Positions 45,318 to 58,213 of a stretch of DNA of 64,000 nucleotides are shown here, piece by piece; position 1 is the stretch's first letter; every line of letters starts with the position of its first letter. The DNA is from Pseudovirgaria hyperparasitica (taxonomy: Eukaryota; Ascomycota; Dothideomycetes; Acrospermales; Acrospermaceae): assembly GCF_010093815.1 (NCBI RefSeq), contig NW_022985549.1:2195494-2259493 (forward strand), read 5' to 3'. Below the pieces are notes generated by a model that was given only the letters and a program-made list of their open reading frames with translations, searched no databases and was not told the origin of the DNA. Position numbers and translations under genes: made by a program.

Positions 45318-47019
45318 CTAAGTAGCCACCTTTTCAAGGTCCACGATCTCTTCCTCCTTCTGTCCCAACTTCGCAAACGCCTTCGCCCTCGTCTCCTCAT
45401 CTATCCTGCTCGACCGAATGACAGTCCGGTTCTCGGCATTCAAGCCCATGCACACCCTCGGATTCTCAAAGAACATCTGATCAATCTGCTCCAACGTGCG
45501 CCCGGACGTCTCGACGCCAAAGAAGTACGTCAACGGCACAAAGCTCGCACAGACAACGGCCCAGATCCAGAAGTAATGGCCGCCGATGCTCTCGAGGCCG
45601 ATCGGGGTGACCATGACGACGACAAAGTTGCTCATCCAGTGGCTGAAGACGCCGACGGCGGTGGCCTTGTTGCGGACGCGCAGCGGCTGGATCTCGGCGG
45701 AGTAGGACCAGGACACGGGCAGGATGCCGAGGGTGAAGCAGTCGAGGTAGATGAACATGAAGGCGACGCCGGCGGCGGCGGCGGCGTAGGTCTTTGCGGC
45801 GAGGCAGCCGGCGAGCAGGGCCATGCAGACGGCGCAGGCGGTCGAGGAGGCCATGACGGACCAGCGGCGGCCGATGCGGTCGATGTAGAAATAGGGCGGC
45901 CAGGAGAAGATGGCGTATTGGGTGAAGGCGACGCCGGCGAGGATGAGGGCCATGCTTTGCGAGTAGTGCAGGTATTCTTGCAGGATGTAGGCGAGGTAGT
46001 AGCAGAGGGCCTGTGGGGATTGTTAGGAGAGAGGGGGAGGGTATGGGTTAGAGAGTTAGAGAGAGGAGAGGCTTACGTTGATGCCGCTCCATTGATTCAT
46101 CATGTAGGGACCCATGCCGAGCAGGACACGGTGGAGGTTGCGGGTCTTGGTGCCGTTCGTGAAGACCTCTGACCATGTCGGCTCTCCTTCTGTGCTTTCG
46201 GCAGCAATGGCGTCAAGGATCTCGTTGAGTTGGCCTTCAACTTCTGCGTCGTCCGTGGGCTTGTCGAGGAGGCGAGAGATGACCTCACGAGCCTATACGG
46301 CACGTTCAGTTTAGTTCAGCTAAAAGCAGCAAACATCACATACCTTATCATTCTGCCCCCTCGAGGCCAGCCAACGAGGGGTCTCAGGCAGGAAAGGGCA
46401 GAAGGCCAGAATGATGAGCGAGAACAAGCACTGGCAAGCAACAGGAAACCGCCACTGCAAGGAGCTCTCCGCATGCAGCGTAGCAAAGCACAGCCAGGAC
46501 GCAATCGCAACACCGATGATGATGAGCGCAGACTGAACGACCAGGAGCGCGCCTCTGTTATGCGCCTGCAGAGTCTCCGACTGCAAAATCGGCACGGCAA
46601 CGGTCGAAAGCCCAACGCCCACGCCGGCTATGATGCGGGCCACCACCATCTGAGCGTAGGAATAAGACGCAGTCTGAATCGCAGCCCCAATAATGACAAT
46701 CACGTTAGCCGCGATAATAGACTTCTTCCGCCCGATGCGCTCTCCAAAAACAAACGCAGCGACCGCACCTATGGCACACCCAATGTCATAGACAGCGGTC
46801 ACAAGGCCGGTCATGGTGGAATTCGGGCGTCCCAGCATGTCCTGGAATCGCGAGCCTGCGAGAATGCCTCCAAAGAGACCCTGATCGTACTATCAAAACC
46901 GTCAGTAGTGGACATGTCTTATCTAGAGAGGAGCATACCCCGAATAGAAGGAAATCAAGTCCCGAAGTGATAAGGATCATGGCAACGAGGGCGCGCCCCC
47001 GCAGTTCAAAGAAACCCAT
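45318..47019 (-). CDS. MFS sugar transporter
   Basis: A proton-linked or facilitative hexose/polyol transporter of the major facilitator superfamily, in the plasma membrane. Four exons: 47019-46939, 46889-46344, 46292-46077 and 46010-45318, giving 511 aa. It has twelve predicted helices. Family motifs: FGYDQGLFGGIL (helix 1, restored by splicing), GERIGRKKSI (loop 2-3), RIIAGVGVGLSTVAVPILQSE, PETPRWLASRG after helix 6, QWSGINALCYY (helix 7), DRIGRRW and GVETSGRTLEQID (end of helix 12). The exact sugar cannot be read from sequence. The 3' half is unusually G/C-rich at third positions, unlike neighbouring genes. Confidence 0.93.
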
Positions 47020-47604
47020 CGTGAACGTCGTGGAAGAATAGTAGTTGAGCTGAGCAGTCCGTGGACAGCGTTGCAGACTTTTAAGGCGCAACGGTTTGAA
47101 TCAGCACGAGACAAGAGCGAGAAAAAAAAAACCATCTAGAGAGGACATAGGGCGGCACAGTGCGTTGTATACATGCACGTAGAATCCATGTTCGGCCCTT
47201 CGAGTGGGTATGTCGTTGACGTCGTGCTCAGATAGAGGCAGGCGAATGAAAGTGACCCACAATATGCGGAGATGGTGAGGAGGAGGGTAAAGCTGGGGTC
47301 TGGAGCAGATCTTTGTATCTGCCCAACTGTTGTGTGTTGTGGTGGAGGAACTGTTGGAAGGATGGTGCTCCGGATGTCGGATTGGTGCAATGATACCGGG
47401 GATCCCTCCAAGTTCCACTCACGGGCATTTGACCCCCGTCCGGTGTCAAGACTCGAAACTCGCAATTCACCACTAAAGACTCATGACTGTAGCGCAGAAG
47501 AGAAACGGTCCGTCGTTTCAATCGTATCATTATCATTATATCAAGTGCCGCCGGCCCGGACAGCGCTTCTGAAGCTATAACAACCATGTACATCATACAT
47601 ACAT
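47020..47604. other. intergenic region
   Basis: Promoter of the transporter and 3' flank of akr1, both minus strand. Overlapping open frames here are short and without content. Confidence 0.5.
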
Positions 47605-50026
47605 CTACACAGCATCATCACTCCCCCCAACCAGTCTCTCCGTCTCCTCTCCGTCCCTCTCCTCCCTCCTCATCCGCATGCGCCCAGGTAGCTCATACAG
47701 CGCAGTATAATCCACTTTCTCACCACCCAGCAGCGTCGTGCCATCATGCCGTCGCCCAAAGATCGGCGCCGGGTCAAGCCAGAAGTCCTTGCAATTTGTC
47801 ACAAGGCCGCGCTGGTAAGGATTCCGTGCAGCTTGCGCCTGCACCTCTGCAGCCCGGCTTCCATGTAGCGCTGTAGCAATGAATGTATCTAGACCTAGCA
47901 GTCGTTTCCACGTCTCCCACATGCCGTGTTTCGGGTGTCGATGCGCGTTTGCGGCGTCGGGCCCTGAGCCTGAGCTACTGACTGCGCCGCCTTCGGCGGT
48001 GGTGCTGCCGGTTGTGACGAAAGCGGTCAGAGTATCGCCGGTGCCATGAGTGTGCGTGTGACCGCGCATGGCTTCCCAGGTCGTGAGTGCGCGCGCAATT
48101 TGGAGTAATTGCACGCAGGTCAGCATCGTCACCCAAGTAAGTTGTAGGGTGGCCCAAAGGGTGAGGATGATAGTGAAGGGGTCCTTCATAAGAATGCCGC
48201 AGACTTCGTCCGCTAGAATGGTGCAATGGACATTCTTGGGGGTCGCAATATTGCTGAGGTCTAGATAGGGGAGTCAGTATAGTACGTGATGATGCAAATA
48301 CAGTCCTGGACGTACAGGCTAAAACAAGTCTGACAAAGGCCAGAATCCCTAATTCAAGGGTCAAGATATAGAGCACGAAGTGCCGATGGTTATTGACTGC
48401 AACGCAGTTGTTCACCCACGGACAGTGGCTGATTATGAGGATTAGCATACGAGTATCATGCAGAGAGACGAAAGACCTACTGATCTGTCTTCGCTACGCA
48501 GCGGTTGCATCTCTTGCAATGCTTCGCACGCAATGGCTTCCGCACCATACATTGTGTACAAAAATGGTTCTCATCAAATAGTCGTAGCTCCATCAGTTCC
48601 TCGATAACGGCCTTCTGCACCTGACGACTGCCAGGCTTTGGGACATAACCAGGGTCTTCAAACATAGTCGTAAAATAAAAGTACGTGCAAAGGCCGTAAG
48701 ACGCCATGAAGAAAGCATTATTAAAAATGTTGGACCATGAGTCCAACGTCCCTGTCTATGTAAGCACGTATTGGGACACACCGCCAGACACAACTTACAG
48801 AGAAGTATGCGTGTAATATATCGTAACCCAACCCAAAACAATGTACCGGCAAAGATGCCCGCAAGAAAAGGCTAACGACTTAAGTCAGAGACAGGCCATG
48901 GAAAGCGGACAGGTTGCAACTCACAGTCTTGTGTATCGTTTTCATGTCTGATGGTGCCCATCTCAAGGCCTGCTGCACCACCCACTGCAGTCCCCATGAA
49001 ACGATAAGTGTCAAAGGCACCGCTACTACCACCGAAAAAGTGCTTAAAATATACAACGCACATATTATTATCAAGAATGGCCAGAAGAAAAAAAGTTGCG
49101 ACAGGAACGCCTTCCTGTCCTTGATGTAATTCGCAAGCGGGAAGTGCTTCGGACTGCCATCGACATTGTATCCGCATTCAGATAGCGCTTTGTGCCATTG
49201 TCGCTCTGTATCCATCTCTTGTGCAGTGACCGCGGGTGTCTTCCCGTCGTTGTTCTCCGCGAAGCGGTCAGATCCGTACTCGACGAGCTTTTGAATGCAG
49301 GCTTGCGACCCTTTGACGAGAGCCCAATGTAAAGCAGTGAAGCCTTGATCATCCTTGGAAGAGACATTTGCGCCCCATCTTAAGAATAGATCCACGCAAG
49401 CCGGGAAACCTTTATAACACGCCCACATTAGGCTGGTGTGCCCTTCTCTGTCTGGAATGTCTACGGGTAGGTCTTGGTGAAGGAGTAGCACGAGCTGGAA
49501 GACGTTGCCGTCCAAGGTCGCGGAGTGGAGAAGGTTGAAGCCTTGATCGTCGGTAAGGAGAGGGTCAGCGCCGTGCTGGAGAAGGAGATTGACGATGTAG
49601 TAATGGCATCTCTTCGCAGCCCATAGGATGGGTGTAGCCACGGCATCGCCACCTTTCGCATTCAGGTTCGCTCCAGCTTGTATGAGGAAGTGACATAGCG
49701 CATAATGATTGTTTATTGCTGCCCACTGAAAATTCAGTTAGCCATCGTTTTCATGCTGTCTCGAGTCTTCTTGTTCCTACATGAAGGGGCGTGATGCCTT
49801 GATCATCGACGTACGTCGCATCAACCTTCCCAGCGTCAAAAAGCTTCTGAATAGCGCCAATCTCGCCCAGTCTCGCCAGCTGCATTATGTCCTCCTCAAT
49901 CGGTAAAGGCGTCGGCTGTGCAGCCATGTCTTTGAGCTCGACATTATGCGCGGAACCGACTGCGGCCTTGTTCGTAGGAAGTAATGCTTCATTGCGCGCC
50001 GTCTCCGTGGACGCGCCTCCCGACAT
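47605..50026 (-). CDS. AKR1: ankyrin-repeat DHHC palmitoyltransferase Akr1
   Basis: A Golgi/endosomal S-acyltransferase. Six exons: 50026-49781, 49725-48925, 48871-48799, 48751-48481, 48428-48316 and 48260-47605, giving 719 aa. Residues about 50-280 hold six ankyrin repeats ([52 protein letters not shown] and [12 protein letters not shown]). Several membrane helices follow. The Cys-rich catalytic domain is [20 protein letters not shown] then [10 protein letters not shown], with DHHC assembled across intron 4. Yeast Akr1 has DHYC at this place; here the canonical His is present. A Gly/Ser/Thr-rich loop and the TTxE-like RALTTWE motif follow. All five introns keep frame. Confidence 0.95.
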
Positions 50027-50832
50027 AGCTTGGTGGACGCAATAATCTTAGAAGAACTGCTGTTTCAAGGGGGCATAAGGCATCATGGGCCCACAACTAA
50101 CAGGAGTGTAAGGTGTTGAGCTGGTCAAATCTTTTTTCGTGCTTCGTAATCTTGAGAGGATGGTTGATGCGCAAATACGGATCCAACCTTGAACCAATGG
50201 GAGTGGCGTACGCAACTGACGCGTAACGGGAAGCCACGCGCCGCTAGTAATATTTCACTAATTAGCGGACAACCAACTTCAGCCTCGAGCTTCAAACTCA
50301 AGTGTCAAATTAAAAAGGGGCGGTCGCATTTGTTGGGATGGCTCGACAACACGGCTCAATAAGATACATACAGCGCGCATAGCTGGTCAGCACCATGTCG
50401 CTTGAGTAATACACCCTTCGCACAGGGTATCGTTGCTGTGATACCCACTTTTGTGCATGCTCATCATATATTTTACATTCATTAAGAGAGGAGAGTAAGG
50501 CGAGCATCGCCGTCTCTAATAATGTACAACGAAGATATGTGACTACCAGTAGCCGTCACTAGTCTCAGCAACGACTATGGCAGCGTCGGAGTTCCCTCGT
50601 AGATCCCCATAATCTGATATCTCTCCGAAAATATCCTTCAAAAGCTACACGGAATTGAAGAGGGGTATGAGTGAATAGTACATCGAAGAGGTGGCGAGCC
50701 AGATACAAGAAAGGTAAAGGGACATTACATGTAAAGACGCTTCTAGTGACCCAAGAACCGATGCAAATGTCAAAATAAACACCCGCTTTTATCTAAACAC
50801 AGTACAAGGGAAAACAATCACCATCAATGGAC
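50027..50832. other. intergenic region
   Basis: Promoter of akr1 and 3' flank of the mitochondrial Hsp70 gene. No other feature is seen. Confidence 0.5.
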
Positions 50833-52962
50833 TTATGGCTTCTTGTCCTCATCTTGGTTCTTCTGTTCGTCTTGTTGCTGCTCCTGGTTCTGGTTCTCGG
50901 AGCGGGCCTTGTGCATTTGATCGAACAGGGTCAAGCTAGCAGTTTGCAGCTCATCCGTCTTCTCTTTCAGTTCTGCGGCTGTGGCATTGCCCTCGCCAGC
51001 CTGGCTCTTGCTGATAACCTCACGGAGAGATGCAATCTTTTCGCGGATCTTCTCAGCTTCAGTCTTGTCGAGACGGCTCTCGAATTCTTTGAGCGCCTTT
51101 TCGGTGTCGTTCACCACGCTGTCAGCACGGTTGGCAGCCTCGATAGCATCCTTACGCTCCTTGTCTTGCTCCTGGTATCGCTCAGCGTCCTGAACCATGT
51201 TCTCGATTTCAGAGTCAGAGAGACCGGATCCAGATGCAATGGTGATGGACTGGTCTTTGTTGGTCGACTTGTCCTTGGCGTGGACATGAACGATGGAGTC
51301 TGCGTCGATGTCGAAGGTAACCTCAATCTGAGGCACGCCACGATGCGCAGGTGGGATACCGACAAGCTGGAAGTTGCCGAGGAGCTTGTTGTCGCGAACA
51401 AGTTCACGCTCACCTTGGTAGACCTTGATTTCGACAGCGCTCTGGAAATCAGCAGCGGTAGAGAAGATCTGGGACTTCTTGGTAGGGATCGTGGTGTTAC
51501 GGTTGATCAAACGGGTGAATACACCACCCAGAGTCTCGATACCAAGGGAAAGAGGCGTAACGTCAAGTAGAAGAACGTCAGTGACCTCACCAGAAAGTAC
51601 AGCACCTTGGATGGCAGCACCAATGGCGACTGCCTCATCGGGGTTGACAGACTTGGCTGGATCACGGCCGAAGATGCTCTTGACTGACTCGGCAACCTTG
51701 GGCATACGAGTCATACCACCGACAAGTATGACTTCCTGAATGTCCTTGGCTTGGAGGCCGGCGTCCTTGAGTGCCTTGCGAACGGGGTCGATGGTCTTGG
51801 TGATGAGAGGGTCAACCAGATTCTCCAGCTGAGATCGGCTCATTTTCATGTTAATGTGCTTTGGTCCAGAGGCGTCAGCAGTAATGAAAGGCAGGTTGAT
51901 ATCGGTCTGTTGAGACGATGAAAGCTCAATCTTGGCCTTCTCGGCAGCCTCACGGATACGTTGAATGGCCATGCGGTCACCAGAAAGGTCAATTCCGTTG
52001 TCCTTCTTGAATTGCTGGACGAGATGGCGGACAAGAATGATGTCGAAGTCCTCACCACCCAGATGGGTGTCACCATTCGTCGACTTGACCTCGAAAACGC
52101 CGTTCTGAATTTCCAAGATGGAGACGTCGAAAGTACCACCACCAAGATCGTACACAGAGACAACCCTGTCTTGCTCTTTTTCAAGGCCGTAAGCGAGAGC
52201 AGCAGCAGTTGGCTCGTTGACGACACGGAGAACATTCAGGCCAGAGATCTGACCGGCGTCCTTGGTGGCCTGTCTTTGCTGGTCGTTGAAGTAAGCTGGT
52301 ACAGTGACGACAGCATTCTTGATACTCTTGCCAAGGTAAGCCTCAGCGGTCTCCTTCATCTTTCCGAGCACGAAACCACCAACTTGCGAAGGCGAGTACT
52401 TCTGTCCTTGAGCTTCTAGCCAGGCATCGCCGTTGGTGTGCTGAACGATCTTGTATGGCACTTGCTGGACATCACGCTGCACCTCAGCATCGGAAAACTT
52501 GCGACCGATGAGACGCTTCGTTGCGAAGAGAGTGTTCTCAGGGTTTACAACAGCCTGACGCTTCGCAGCAATACCAACGAGACGCTCGCCTTCTTTCGTG
52601 AAGCCGACGACGGAGGGCGTTGTCCTTGCACCTTCGTTTTGTCAGTAGAGGTTCTGATGCAAGCATAATTGAATAACAAACCTTCTGAGTTCTCGATGAT
52701 GCGAGGTTGCTTCCCTTCCATCAAGGCGACGGCAGAGTTCGTGGTACCGAGATCGATACCAATCACTTGGCCTTTCACCTTCTCTTCGGCACCATCAGCA
52801 TAATGCCTTCGGAATGATGTGTTGAGTGATGGAGTGATGGCGGCTGGGCGGCGGATGGCATTTGTTGCGCGAGGCAAAAACTGCAGAGCTCTCTATTAGC
52901 ACAAGACGCGACAGCTATCAGGAAGCATGACTTACTGCTCGCGATAGTCTTGAAGACAACAT
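50833..52962 (-). CDS. SSC1: mitochondrial Hsp70 chaperone
   Basis: The matrix Hsp70 that drives protein import and folding. Three exons (52962-52936, 52880-52682 and 52631-50833) give 674 aa. The N-terminal presequence [20 protein letters not shown] is Arg-rich without acids and ends near FRRHYADG. The ATPase domain begins [20 protein letters not shown], with [16 protein letters not shown] and [14 protein letters not shown]. The substrate domain has [18 protein letters not shown], and the lid ends in a Gln/Asp/Lys-rich tail (DEDKKP), the mitochondrial/DnaK type rather than the EEVD of cytosolic Hsp70. Exon 1 encodes only nine residues. Shares a 642-bp divergent promoter with the DUF2415 gene. 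Confidence 0.97.
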
Positions 52963-53604
52963 GATGTGAAGTATTAGAAGTACAGCGTCGCGGGAGTGTA
53001 AAGATCAACGACGAGATGGATAAAACACAGATGAGAGGAGGTTGGAGTGGATGATGTGAAGATAAAATGCGGATGGCAAGAAAAGGTCTGAAGGGAGAAA
53101 TTTTGGTCGAAGCAGATCGCAGCACGCAGAATATGTCCGTGCGCAGGCTAGACTAGAGTAATGATGTCCGAGCGGCAGTAATAGCACGCAGGAGCTCTCT
53201 TTGTGCGCAGTGATGGGTCACGTGCCAGTCTCCGTAGTCACCAGAGTGCAGTAGTAGAGCACAACAACAACAACATCATCATCATCATCGTGTTTCTTGT
53301 GCGCGCAGTCAACTGCTTGACTACTTGCCTCCCCGTCAACACATCTTTTGGTTCACTTTCTCTCTGGTCCGCCATCTAGCACATAATCTCGACATGGAGC
53401 AGGATACACGTGATGGGTCTAGCTCCAGCTTGCCTGTCGGTCTACCTATTGCTGGCTAGGGACCGAGGGTAAATAGAGAACGATAGCCTTTCACAGCTCT
53501 CGCATGGTATAGTGACGTATCCCCCTCACGCAGCACTGGGCCACTCGAGTTGGGCCCGAAACTAGCCGGAATCATGCAGTGTTCCTTCACTCGACAACAC
53601 TATC
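52963..53604. other. divergent promoter of SSC1 and the DUF2415 gene
   Basis: A CCCCT stress-element-like core lies at 53522-53526. No clean run of inverted GAA units (heat-shock element) is visible. A trinucleotide repeat is at 53261-53289. No CDS. Confidence 0.45.
53261..53289. repeat. trinucleotide microsatellite (ACA)n(ATC)n
   Basis: About five ACA/CAA units followed by five ATC units, in the divergent promoter. Confidence 0.8.
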
Positions 53605-55668
53605 ATGGCTGTTGATGACTTTGAGTACGTGCTTCAGCATAACTATCATCTCAAGTGTGTTAGGAAATGCTGATCCGGCTGCAGTTACCACGAAACCGAC
53701 TCCTTGATCCTGCCAGCAAAGACCTTTTTCCCTCTGTCTATCCATGTAGCGCACTACCAACTACGACATTATATCAGCTCGTCCAAGCAAGACACTATCT
53801 ACTATGCCGATCGCGAAAATGTATATTGCTTGAACGTTCACACCAAGAGACGGACTCTTGTCGCGAGTTTGTCATTCGACGCTCGATGTACAGCTTCGGG
53901 GTACGGGTGGATATGCGTAGGGGGCGAGACTGAAGGTCTTTTTGCTGCGATCCAGCTAGATGGCTCAAGCCATGTTTCCGGCGAGGTCGATGCGAGTTTA
54001 CCTGTGAGCTTAGGCACAGGCGCAACGACATCCAGCCGTCGACAGACCAAGGTGTCACCACACAATATACACTTCGATAGAATCGGGCTGCAAATCGTCA
54101 ACTCGATATCCATCCACAAATTGCTCAAGGAAGGACCGCAAGGAGAAGACGAGGTCGTTGCCGTTCTCACAAACAATGACAAGACCGTGCGAGTATATTC
54201 GCTCCCAAGGCGGGCCCAAATAGCCAGGCTTGATTGTCCCTTTCCTATGAATCATGCCACCATATCCCCAGACGGACACCTTTTGGTCGCGGTTGGCGAC
54301 GAGCAAAGGGCGTTGTTCTACGAACGAAGAACATGGACATCTCCTGTAGGCTCCACTGAGGATCTCGCAGAAGATATTGCGCCTTCGGCCTCTGCCTGGG
54401 GCCTGATTGCAACAGTATCACTACACTGTCCGCCGACAGTAAAAGCCATTGGTTACTTCACAACAGCTTGGTCATCTTCTGGTCATCTGTGTGCCGTGGC
54501 CTCAGAATGTGGCTATATTACCGTTATCGATACGCTATCCCTTCCAAAATGCGAGTCTGCAGAGGATGCAATTGTCAATGTTATCAAGTCGACCAGGCCG
54601 GATCGGGGCCACGGGCCAGGCTCTGTGCGTACTATGCTGTTTTCCAGACAGCCATGGGATCTGCTAATCTGGACGGAAGACCAAGGCCGAATGTGCGTAG
54701 CCGACCTTCGTAGCGGCCTCATAAGCCGGCAAGTGATACACCTAAATTCTAGCGAGGATGGCATAGAACGAATTGTTATTCCTGACTCGGATGGTGATAG
54801 CGATGAAGACTTGACGCATGATGGATCCTATCTGCGTCGACATTCAAGAGCTCTTGACGCAGAAGGTAACGCCTTTGGCCCAGCGGCCTTCGAGGCTCGT
54901 AGGTCCCTCGGTTCAAGTATAACGAGTCGTCCTATGCCAGGTCGTGCCATAGTTGTAGAGTCTGACAATGATCCGCATGGTCTGAGTCCACGAGCAAGGA
55001 GAATAATAGATTCTCTTCCAACCACGACAGAACGTGACACACGACCAGAGGTGACGATAACTCCACGAAGTATAACCTACACACAATCTGGGCGTCCAGT
55101 ACACCCTTCATACCGTGGTGCTACGGAGTACGATGTAGAGTTAAGTTCATCCCGGGATGTCGAAGTTCGCAACATCGGTCATGATTTGCTATCTCTAGAT
55201 GTCGGCGAGACCCTCCGAGACCGCTACTCCGATTCTGCGCGACGCTATCGGCCACATCGGCAGTCATCCGTCGTAGTACCTGAGACCCGTCTGTACAGCA
55301 ATGCCAGTACACGCAATGGCCAATCGACAACGGGTAACCGAATGGAGCAGAGCGCTTCTCCAGGTACATATTCATATCAGCCTGCCGACGGTGCCCTTGA
55401 CCGTGCAGAATATCCCTCGACGGTGGGAACATGGATTGAATACAGCACGACAGCGGGAGGGCGAGTCCGCCGAGAGAGGCCCCGTGTGTATGGCTTACGA
55501 CACATTAGTACAGACCAGACTCACGACGGGAGCTATGGCGTAAGAACAGCGGGTCTCGCCGCAAGTGAGGACGGAAGGAGTATATATGCTGGCGCCGAGG
55601 ACGGTATATACGTTTTTGCAATCAACACGTTGGCGAGGAAAATGTTTCCAGCGGTATCTCCAAGGTAA
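53605..55668 (+). CDS. DUF2415 WD40-like protein
   Basis: A fungal protein with a WD-repeat-like N-terminal half and a DUF2415 segment, function unknown. Two exons (53605-53624 and 53685-55668) give 667 aa; exon 1 encodes six residues and part of a seventh. The N-terminus DDFDYHETDSLILP and LRHYISSSKQDTIYYADRENVYCLN is followed by blade-like strands (LTNNDKTVRVYSLP, HATISPDGHLLVAVGDE, GHLCAVASECGYITVID). The block DLLIWTEDQGRMCVADLRSG is the DUF2415 hallmark I recognise. After about residue 370 the chain is Ser/Arg/Thr-rich and likely disordered. It then ends in a short ordered piece (TAGLAASEDGRSIYAGAEDGIYVFAIN), probably the closing blade. Cytosolic or nuclear; no partner can be named. Confidence 0.85.
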
Positions 55669-56259
55669 TTAGCATATTTGTCTCCTGTAGTTTCTCTTAT
55701 CTACTGCATGGCGTTGATGGGATTAATGATTGAGTAGCGGGTTAATCTTTTGACGTGCTCTTGCGCTAGTGTTCATCATTCGTCTATGGGTTAAGTCGTA
55801 GCATATCATGTATCATGTAAGATTGAGTCTCGTGATCATTTACCGCATTCATCAGCAAGAATACATCTTTTTTCGAAACCTATAATATCCCATATCATCA
55901 TAGGCTGAGTCTGCTTGTCGGGCTTGTCCTGATTGAGCATCGTTCCCGTGCCACTGCCGATACCGGTAACGCAAGCACGCCATAGCCCTGAACCCCCGCT
56001 GCCCGAGCTCTGAGGTGATGACTCTGGTCTGGCCTATCGAAATGCAAATGTACCTGAACTTCAACACCATTTCTTCTCCCGACGCCAACACCTATCATAC
56101 TGGCTTCTCCTTCGAACATTCCACGATTTTTCTCCCATACTCGAGACCCAACTGATTACAACCGTCAGAATACCTCCAAATACAAGTGGCGTCCTGAACC
56201 TACACGAACACAATCCCTTAAAGCGCCACTCCATAGCTACTCCTTTATTTTCCACCACC
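55669..56259. other. intergenic region
   Basis: Between two plus-strand genes; promoter of cystathionine beta-lyase. No other feature is seen. Confidence 0.5.
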
Positions 56260-57701
56260 ATGTCGCAAGCTCCTACGGCCTCAGGCGATAAATCCAGTCT
56301 TGGAAAGGCTTTCCAGAAATTGGATCTTGAGGGTCATGATCTGCCTCCCTCTCCGGCACCATCGAGCCCCCGCAATGGCAGGAAATACGCCCTGGCAACC
56401 GAGTTGGTCTACACCGAAGGAACAGACCAGTACAATGCAAGCAGTGTGCCGATATATCAAGTATGCAGATATCCAGCGGGTTCAAGTTCATCTCAGTGCT
56501 AATCTATGGTACAGTCTGCGACCTTCAAAGGCATTGGCAACGAATACGATTATACGCGCTCGGGCAATCCAACACGAACACATGTCGAAAGACATCTTGC
56601 AAAGATCATGAGTGCGAACAGAGCACTGGTTGTTTCGTCTGGTATGGGAGCATTAGATGTCATAACGCGAGTGCTCAGGCCTGGAGACGAGGTGATCACT
56701 GGTGATGATCTATATGGGGGCACCAATCGACTTCTGAAGTACCTTGCTACGAATGGAGGAATCATCGTACACCACGTCGATACCACAGATCCAGAAGCCG
56801 TGCGGAGGTTTGTCAACGCGAAAACAGCCATGGTATTACTCGAAACTCCAACGAATCCCCTGATCAAGATTGTGGACATTCCTTCAATCGCCCAGATCAC
56901 ACACGCCACAAACCCTTCGGCAATCGTAGCTGTCGACAACACCATGCTCTCCCCGATCCTGTCAAACCCTCTTGACCTCGGCGCTGATATTGTGTACGAG
57001 TCGGGCACGAAATACCTTTCTGGACATCACGATTTAATGGCTGGAGTGATTGCCGTCAATGACGCAGCTTTAGGAGACAAAATGTATTTCAGCATCAACG
57101 CATCGGGTTGCGGATTGTCGCCTTTTGATTCATGGTTGCTTCTCCGAGGCATCAAGACTCTGGCAGTGCGAATGGAGAAGCAACAGTCCAATGCGATGCG
57201 CATCGCCAGTTTCCTTGAGGACCATGGCTTTCGGGTACGCTACCCAGGACTCAAGTCGCACCCGCAGTATGATCTTCATCATAGCATGGCCCGCGGTGCG
57301 GGCGCTGTCCTGTCGTTCGAGACCGGCGATGTCACAGTGTCGGAAAGAATTGTTGAAAGCGCACAGTTGTGGGCCATTAGTGTGAGCTTTGGCTGCGTAA
57401 ACAGCCTTATCAGCATGCCTTGCCGTATGAGCCACGCTAGCATTGATGCAAAGACACGAGCAGAGCGGAATATGCCTGAAGATATTATTAGGCTATGCGT
57501 GGGAATCGAAGATGTGGATGATTTAATTGACGATCTGAGCAGAGCGGTAAGTTGCATTCTCCGTGACCACCTCTGACGCATGAGCAAGGGACCCTATTGA
57601 CAGGAGTATAGCTCGTCCAAGCTGGCGCTGTCACAGTATCTGTCGAAAATTTCCGCGCCATCAATGCACCCAGTACCGGACCTGCGTCCGGAGCGTCATA
57701 A
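56260..57701 (+). CDS. STR3/metG-like: cystathionine beta-lyase
   Basis: A PLP enzyme of the Cys/Met-metabolism family that cleaves cystathionine to homocysteine, pyruvate and ammonia (methionine synthesis). Three exons (56260-56460, 56515-57546 and 57612-57701) give 440 aa. Motifs: YDYTRSGNPTRTHVERHLA, SSGMGALDVITRVLRPGDEV, DLYGGTNRLL and VDNTMLSPI. The PLP lysine is in YESGTKYLSGHHDLMAG. WAISVSFGCVNSLISMPCRMSHAS is the C-terminal signature. The last exon restores SRALVQAGAVTVSV, typical for beta-lyases. Beta-lyase is preferred over gamma-lyase or gamma-synthase by overall resemblance to yeast Str3 and Aspergillus MetG. The Pro/Ser-rich first 40 residues have no clear targeting signal. Confidence 0.92.
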
Positions 57702-58059
57702 TGGTGACAGTGTTCTATGTATAGTGCCATACCCACTTCTCGTCGGCACAATGACGACGGCGCTGTGCCACCATGGCGTTTGACGCGTTTAGCGCAAGGA
57801 GCGACGAATAGCAAAAAAAGCATCGGATGTCGAGCCTAACGTGGTGTCTCCAGGAAGTGTCAAGGGTTACAGATGATGATGATGAAAATTAGGAGACAAA
57901 AGAACGAAAGTGAACCCTAGACGTCGAGCCGTCTTTCAAAATGCCCTGGTTAGACGATGTATTCAGGCCAAGGAGTAGTAGACAATGCATTAGCCGCAAG
58001 CATTACGTGTAACGTACCGTGCGAATCTGAACGGATCTCTCCTTGCTTCTAAAGTTACA

Positions 58060-58079
58060 ATCATCATCATCATCATCGT
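58060..58079. repeat. (ATC)n microsatellite
   Basis: About six ATC/CAT units in the intergenic region. Confidence 0.75.
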
Positions 58080-58213
58080 CTTATCATTTCGAGTGTGTTG
58101 CAGTTTAGGTGCAGAGCTTCAAGACTGTGATAGAGACAGTGATCATCCGGCCACAGAGAGACCTGGCTGCAGCAGGGTTCGTCAAAAGGTCAGAAATCTG
58201 ACCTATCAAGTCG

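Noticed and set aside
45576-46172. 198-aa plus-strand open frame
   Set aside because: Antisense to the MFS transporter. Created by extreme G/C third-position bias, and the composition is Gly/Glu/Asp/Val low complexity.
52963-53604. Heat-shock elements in the Hsp70 promoter
   Set aside because: Scattered GAA and TTC triplets are present, but no three correctly spaced inverted units.
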